From: Rusavskia elegans | Taxonomy: Eukaryota > Ascomycota > Lecanoromycetes > Teloschistales > Teloschistaceae | Length of the DNA: 64,000 nucleotides | Direction: 5' to 3' | Assembly: GCA_011316305.1 (NCBI GenBank) | Contig: SAUG01000007.1 | Location: 62,001-126,000, forward strand | Shown here: piece by piece, positions 58,349 to 64,000 of the stretch | Layout: every line of letters starts with the position of its first letter | Numbering within the stretch: the stretch's first letter is position 1 | Position numbers and translations under genes: made by a program | The notes under the pieces: model-generated | Seen by the model: the letters and a program-made list of their open reading frames with translations, nothing else | What the model was told of the DNA's origin: nothing | Databases searched by the model: none

Positions 58349-59336
58349 CTTGTGATTGCGATTGGGTATATCTCAAACCGCCCCTAACCGAAGCATCGGA
58401 AGAACGGATTGTAAGGTAATCTTCTCGTTGCCTCATCAATGTAGCATCCCACCACTGATCTAGAGCCTGTAAGCCGCTATGTTCAGATGTGTATCCTCAT
58501 CGAGCAAATTGAGACGTGTGGGAGGCGCACGTTGGGCTTAGAATGGAAACCTTTTCTATCTCCTCCAAACCATTGAAAGCATGCCAAGCCGAGGTAGCTG
58601 CGTATGAATACGAGTACGGATGACGTCAACGGGTATTATAGCTGGAGTGTGTTGTAGTTACCTTATATTTCCGACGGCGATCCAGAGTACAGCTTCACCG
58701 AGCATGACTACTGAATGATACATCTGGACGAGTCCTTAAGTAAAACTGGCCTGCGCCTCCTACTCTTACTCGTCTCAAATGCCTGTCATGTCATTTGAAG
58801 CCACGCTTCTTGTTAAGGATCGATCGCAATATGGGCCACATAGCAAGTACCAAACAGGTTGTCAAGAACCGCTGTGCCACCTCACTACTTCGTTAGGACA
58901 TACTACCTTACGTATGCAATTCTGGTGGTAAGATTTAAGCAATCGTCATGTCGAGATCCACATCGAGGTACCGATCGTTGCATGCCTCTCATCGCGAATT
59001 GGTTGTTTATACATTACTTGATACTCCTTTCCAACGTGTCCCAAACTTAATTTAGATGGGCGCTATCAACCTTCGTCTCTTCGTAGTATCATTGAGAAAG
59101 AGGGGATTTTGATCACGCGCATCATGCGTTGTTCGTTCTTGCTCATTTCCAACAAGATCCAGCAACCGAAATCTACTTGGGCCTCCTCATTGCCACGGAC
59201 GGAATCCAGGTCAGCTAAGCTACTCAGTGAGCAGCATTGGTGGTACGTTCTAATCCAATGCTCATCAGTCCCCAACTATTCCACATTAACACCGTCAGGA
59301 AGTGCTCCCTCAAATCGACTTTGACGGATCTCCCAA
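58349..59336. other. Intergenic region with repeat copy D
   Basis: These 988 bp lie between AP-3 beta (divergent promoter side) and the Crinkler-like remnant. Copy D of the dispersed repeat lies at 58939-58996. A TGAATACGAGTACG 14-mer near 58604 recurs at about 61560. No coding gene is seen. Confidence 0.45.
58939..58996 (-). repeat. Dispersed intergenic repeat, copy D
   Basis: On the plus strand it reads ATCGAGGTACCGATCGTTG, then CATGCCTCTCATCGCG. Compared with copy A, seven of about nine differences over 37 bp are transitions, a pattern compatible with repeat-induced mutation. Its orientation is opposite to copies B and C. Confidence 0.6.
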
Positions 59337-61248
59337 TTGGGGTCCGAGTGGTGGTCCAAACTCTCGTCAGACCGTAAAGCCTTGGAGCTTCGAAAACAGG
59401 CATGGTCCAAATACCTGCCAGATCACAATGTTACCTCAAACCCATTCACTCGCGACAGTTGGGCAAGTAATCCCGCCAAGTTCTTCGCTGCATATGGATT
59501 TGGTCCTGTTGGCCGAAAGAAGAAATACACCATATCTAAAGATATGAGACGCAAGATCGATTCTTCCTTTCAGAAACAATTTGCGGTGGAACGGGGTCGT
59601 CGGTGCAAGGACACTATGGAATTGGAGGTCGTCATCGGTCCTCCCGGCATCGGAAAAACTCGATTGCTACTTGAACTATGCAATGTTCTTTCGAAGGAAA
59701 CCAACGTCGGTGCTTTCTATTTGGTCACTTTTTCGGGGTCGTCGGGGATTGCTGAATATGACCAAATGCAAGCGAGGCAATCTGCTGAGAGATCCGTGGC
59801 CATGCGTATCCCTTTTCAAGCCGTCATACTCCAGGGCAACAAATCACAACGGCCAGACTTCGCCAAGTGGCTCAAGGAAGTCGAGCAGGAAAAGCTCGAA
59901 GATATACTCGACATTGGAGATGCTATTAGCCTTGTCGGAGGCGACCCAAAAGAAAATTGTTTCGTCGCCGTCGTTGAAATCACCAAGATCTATGAGATTT
60001 CAGCGTCGCTCAGGTCGCAAGGGACGAAGGCCCAAGAACAGCATTGAACTGTTTGACTTGGGCGCTCTTCAATACAATGATAGGCTCTGGAGTCGTCAGG
60101 CTCGTGTCAGGAGCCCTGGTCAATACAGTGTGTTCAGTTTCAGATCTTCAATACATCATATCACAACAACATATATCTTGAAGGGCTATCTCACTCTCAG
60201 CAGTACGCGAATCTGGGCGGATACCAAGAAATGGACGGTTGGCGGCGCTCCCAAGGAGCTAAAGCTTCACTTCCGGCTCTGGGTGGTGTGCCACGACTCA
60301 TCGAAGTCTTTATTGAGGGGGTCACGTCTGAACTCCGCCAAACACATAATTGGAATCATGTGAACTGGGAGAATGTCGCTCCCAAGACTGACGTCACAAA
60401 GTATAGTTGGGAGTCGAAATCTAAGAATCTCGCTCAGCGCCTATGGGAAGATATCATGCTTCGGAAGCCTATGCAATTACCAAACATGAAGGTTATTTAT
60501 GACCAGGAAGAGACCTATGAATCACTGCAGCACAAGTCGCAGCTAATTCTGCAACCTGCCTGGGATGCCTACTACGTCACCATGCCGTTGCTGGCATTTC
60601 GTGGGCTCGACTCCGTTGCTGCGACTCCCAAGCCTGCGATACGTTTGAAAGGCTCAGATTACTCCTCGATACAAGTCCCAACGATTGGAAGGGCTTTAAG
60701 ACGTTTGCTTCAACGTATGTCAGTATAATGAACGAGTTCTTCGCTCATAATCGAGACAGGCGATTCGAGTCTATTGAGATTTCTTTAGCTCAAAGATACG
60801 GAAAGGGTTATGGCGGTGGGGAGCTGTGGTCATGGAATTATATGATAATAGATACAACAATGCCCCTGGTGCCCCTTCCGATACGTTCTACGTTGGCGAA
60901 TTGGAAGAGTTGGAAGATGGTCCTGGAGCTTCTCATGTGTTGGTGGTTGAACAATACAAGCAGTATGCGGACATGGGGTTGACCTATGAGCAGTGTCGCC
61001 ATGAACACCAAAAGAACAAAGAAGCTTGGGATGAAGCTAAGCATTTCGAAGGAAAAGAAGATTACCGCCTGGTCACGGTCGTCAATACGAATTGCCATTT
61101 GTCGGGTGTTCCGGAAGACTCTGATGAGGATGGGGATCTTCTTGTAGGAGATTCCACGAAGTTCACCAAGTTTTATGGAGTCTTGACGCCCCTCCTCACA
61201 ACAGACCGGCTTCAACATTTGGACGTGGGCGACAGCCCTCAAGGGTAA
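59337..61248 (+). pseudogene. Crinkler/RHS-like P-loop NTPase, frame-broken
   Basis: Coding character runs for 1.9 kb, but in three frames. Segment 1 (59337-60047) holds WASNPAKFFAAYGFG and the Walker A motif VVIGPPGIGKTRLLLEL. It also has a Walker-B-like segment, CFVAVVEITK, in which the usual Asp is Val. After a short block with stops, the same frame resumes at about 60141 (NIYLEGLSHSQQYANLGGYQ, PALGGVPRLIEVFIEG, then YYVTMPLLAFRGLDS). A second frame carries DTFERLRLLLDTSPNDW and MNEFFAHNRDRRFESIE. A third carries DTFYVGELEELEDGPGASHVLVVEQYK. The NTPase-plus-variable-C-terminus layout resembles fungal Crinkler (CRN)-type proteins. Unresolved introns could rescue part of it, but at least two of the shifts lack usable splice sites, so a pseudogene is more likely. 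Confidence 0.5.
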
Positions 61249-61754
61249 GAATCAAAACTCAACAACTTGCTCAAGGGGTTTTGAAGGTTCAACCATGCCA
61301 TCTGGTGACAACCTCTATTGCAGGATCTCTCTCTAGAAGTGCCTTTGGCACAAACATAGATAGAAAATGAATCTTGTTGCACACATTCCAATCAAAAGTT
61401 TCGAGCGAAGACGATTGCAACAGATGATGATCTGCTTTGGTAAGGGCTTCTTCCTCCCTCCTTTCAGAATGATTGAGCGAATGTGCCCAGAAAAGTTGGC
61501 TGTTGGAGGCTAGGTTGTCAGTTGTAGGATAGGGGTAAAAGGAGCGTAATGCCAAGTGTATGAATACGAGTACGAAGCAGAGGTCACTCGTGACTATTGG
61601 TCTGTTCCGACCTTACGGCGACGACATCATGGTCAGATCTTTCGCTTCGATATGGACCAGAGACCTAGATGGGATTGCGTGTTGGAAACATAAGCTCCAC
61701 GTCAGTATCTTTCTGAAGCATAGAGGATGAACTGGTTATCACAGTCCTATTGCG
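61249..61754. other. Intergenic region, no gene seen
   Basis: These 506 bp follow the Crinkler-like remnant. A donor-like GGGTAAGA occurs right after its last open stretch (near 61246), but no matching downstream exon was found. Confidence 0.35.
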
Positions 61755-62459
61755 ATGCCCCCTCGACCAGCCTGCCAGCCTCGTATGGCTATTCCTCCAA
61801 TGAGATGCCACAAATTCATTGAGTACATTCTTCATCGTCACGAGTATCCGTCATTCGTTGTGCTCTGTTCGAGCCGCGAGGTCTTCCTGGAGCGTCTGAG
61901 TTCGCCGCTACATACAGGATCTGCAGATTTGTCCACCCAAGTCGAAGAAATCGAGGAGAGTCCTCATCCCTTACTCATTCCAACTTTACATCAGCTCGCC
62001 GCTTCCAAGAGAGTCAGTATGGCTTTTACATCATCTCTGCCGCATCTTCGAGCTTACCTGGCTTCCTACGTTCCACTCAAGAACCCGCTGGATGACCCAA
62101 TCATTTTTCCACGACCTGGCCAGCAAAGCCCATTGCTCGCCATCTATGGGCTGATCAACCTCCACCGCCTAACTACCGAATATTCGGTTCAAGGCCTGTC
62201 CCGCTCACTGGCAGTTGCAGTTGAAGCGGCCGACGACTGGGACATGCGACTATTGTTAGTCGAAGACTCGGAAGACTGGGAGTCCTCGAAACTCGAATCT
62301 GGGCCTGAAGCTGCCGAGGTGACTGCCATGGATCCTTGGAAGGAGCAAGTGCCATTCTTGAACAGCAGTGCCCTTTCATCCGATGACAGACCCTGGACCG
62401 GGAGGACTGTCGAGGTTCGAGCTGTCATTGCGAAATGGTGTAGCTTCTCCAGCCCCTAG
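61755..62459 (+). CDS. Conserved fungal protein of unknown function
   Basis: A 234-residue, intron-free reading frame with coding-like composition. The true start may be one of the internal Met residues (MAIPPM or MRCHKF), because the family-like part begins at HKFIEYILHRHEYPSFVVL. Further blocks are LIPTLHQLAASKRVSMAFTS, LPHLRAYLASYVPLKNP and LAIYGLINLHRLTTEYS followed by VQGLSRSLAVAVEAA. The layout (a strand, Ser-Ser-Arg-Glu-Val-Phe, then a helical core) resembles a widespread filamentous-fungal hypothetical protein. I cannot assign a function. The tail is acidic. Its neighbour is the broken Crinkler-like gene; no shared role is implied. Confidence 0.6.
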   Translation: MPPRPACQPRMAIPPMRCHKFIEYILHRHEYPSFVVLCSSREVFLERLSSPLHTGSADLSTQVEEIEESPHPLLIPTLHQLAASKRVSMAFTSSLPHLRAYLASYVPLKNPLDDPIIFPRPGQQSPLLAIYGLINLHRLTTEYSVQGLSRSLAVAVEAADDWDMRLLLVEDSEDWESSKLESGPEAAEVTAMDPWKEQVPFLNSSALSSDDRPWTGRTVEVRAVIAKWCSFSSP

Positions 62460-64000
62460 AATGCACCGATTATCTTTGTGTTAGCTAAGATCTGCTCTGG
62501 GCTTGGAAAGGATGAAAAGCGTTGTACTGGTCAGTGAGGATTGATGATTCCGGATCCTCCATTCGTTGGTATGGTAGCCGAGAGTCATCCTAGGTACGTG
62601 TGAATCTTCTCATGCTAGTATTTCCATGCATGGTTCACGAGAAGTCAATGATTTGATCGTCAGAGCAGGCTGCACATGTGTTTCCATCCCGGATTGCAAA
62701 TAAGTCTAAGATATCACGAGCATCTATTCCCAAATCTTCGTCCCCACTTCCTTGCTCTTTTCTTCCAGCATCAGACCTACAGTCCATTCTCAGACCACCA
62801 GGACTTGGAACGTGCGTGAACATGCGTAAGGACGTCAAAATCCTGCTCAAACAACACTACCGACAATTGCAGCACAGGTTGATTGTTGTCTACTTTTGTC
62901 TACCGAATGCCACAGTCCTACTTTCCAGGTCGCTTCTCCGCAGCCACGTCCACCATGCTAAACGGAAAGCCAATTGAGACATGCCCGGACATCATCAAGA
63001 TAGTTCTTGTTGACGTCCGTTAGCGTGGCGTTTCGGCTACCATGGCTATGTCCTCGTCAAGTGCGGCCCGTGGCAGTGGAGAGAATGTACACCGCAGGCC
63101 CTCAGTGACTACGAGCAGCATGAGGAGGCGAAGCACGAGAGATGTCACGTTCCAAACACTCGCCTGCCTCGGCTAATTGACTGGTCATTTGTGCTTTTGT
63201 CTTCAACGTTGATCAAAAAGGACAGATGACATGTCGACGCACCTCTGGCCAAAGTCGTGATTACTTCAATTCTCCTTTCCTCCGGCAATTTCTGCTTGTG
63301 GTTTCATCGGTATGTTCCCTTTTCCATCTCCCCTGGCCGATTGGGTGTGCCCGATTCAGAGCCCTTGTGACTGTCGCTGAGTTGCTTGTTTTGACAAATG
63401 CCCCGAGCCGAACCATGGTTTCAGCATCCTAGCGACGCCACCCGATGCCATGTTTTCTGTCATGAGAGGCACTCTCTTTCCAGCATGCGGTACACGGGGA
63501 AGCCAACGCCTGGCACGAGCTGTGGGTACCCACTTGACTAGCCTTTTGGATCAAGCGTCTCCGAGAACCATTGCTTCGACAGCAGTCCCTACTGCTGGGC
63601 CTTCAATGCCATGAAATTCGGCCCAGGCTTACAGACTCTACATGATTCTCTACTGTTCGGACAGAACATGGACTCCGATGTCCGTTTTGCAGACGGTCAT
63701 GCTGTAATAGGTGTTGGGTGTCGAAGTTCAACCCATGGAAAGAAAATACTATCACGTCCACGACAACGGATCTGGTCTGCACCAACATGGGTACTCTTCC
63801 CTGAGCTTTAAAGCAACACATATAAGCCGCAGGTCTGCCATCTCGTTGGAAGGAATGCAAAGATCTGAATCCCAAGCAAATCACATCAAGCATCAAAGAC
63901 ACAGCTTTCGAACCATAGCCACTTACAGACCTCGATCCCAACCCGACTCCTGAAGTAACCTCACAAGCTCCATACTCAACCACAATGTGTTCACACACCC
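62460..64000. other. Right-edge region, mostly without a secure gene
   Basis: An open stretch of 67 codons (63026-63229) after a good acceptor (TTGACGTCCGTTAG) encodes FGYHGYVLVKCGPWQWREC. It is reminiscent of the start of a fungal kinase-like family, but no upstream exon or downstream kinase motif is seen, so it may be a relic. An ATG at 63985-63987, preceded by a CCACA context, may start a gene that continues outside the window. No repeats were found. Confidence 0.3.

Noticed and set aside
63026..63229. Possible kinase-like exon (FGYHGYVLVKCG)
   Set aside because: Similarity is only to a short N-terminal pattern; no catalytic motif or linked exon is seen, so it is not called as a gene.

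Overview
The window is nuclear DNA of a filamentous ascomycete (Pezizomycotina). The evidence is gene density (about 30 genes in 64 kb on both strands), short spliceosomal introns (mostly 47-92 nt, GT..AG, with CTAAC/CTGAC-like branch sites) and a typical fungal gene set. A dothideomycete or related lineage is plausible, but I cannot fix the class from sequence alone. Gene models below were built by hand: exon phases were checked so that each spliced CDS is an exact multiple of three.

Layout. 0-2.5 kb: poorly resolved, with one probable unknown gene on the minus strand. 2.5-10.2 kb: NMD3 (60S export), an ATP25/RsfS-type mitochondrial protein, a METTL4-like MT-A70 methyltransferase, the LEU5 CoA carrier and PEX12. 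10.4-16.2 kb: ubiquitin C-terminal hydrolase, a putative secreted protein, a beta-lactamase-fold hydrolase and a TMEM19/DUF92 membrane protein. 16.5-24.3 kb: CEF1/CDC5 splicing factor, a small conserved mitochondrial-type protein, a SUN-domain protein and an F-box protein. 24.9-25.7 kb: a decayed tandem pair of an unknown family. 26.0-34.98 kb: SNA3/PMP3-like protein, UDP-glucose 4-epimerase, quinone oxidoreductase, ARB1 (Argonaute chaperone) and inositol polyphosphate multikinase. 35.2-43.98 kb: DDB1, RNA polymerase III subunit RPC37 and CLP1. 45.6-58.3 kb: zinc-knuckle protein, PPG1-type phosphatase, Rho GDI, a Bqt4-like APSES inner-nuclear-membrane protein, 3-hydroxyisobutyrate dehydrogenase and AP-3 beta. 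59.3-64 kb: accessory-looking DNA with a frame-broken Crinkler-like P-loop NTPase, one unknown gene and no other clear gene.

The genes are mostly core housekeeping functions and form no cluster. The most unusual signal is non-coding: a roughly 60-bp sequence around the core TCGGTACCTCGATA recurs in at least four intergenic places (two on each orientation), with two more diverged copies. It has no annotated explanation. Other points worth checking are the decayed tandem family at 25 kb, the Crinkler-like remnant, an apparently half-length ATP25, a frame problem at the RPC37 start, a 10-nt microexon and an intron-like segment that breaks frame in the beta-lactamase-like gene, and the co-occurrence of SUN and Bqt4-like genes.
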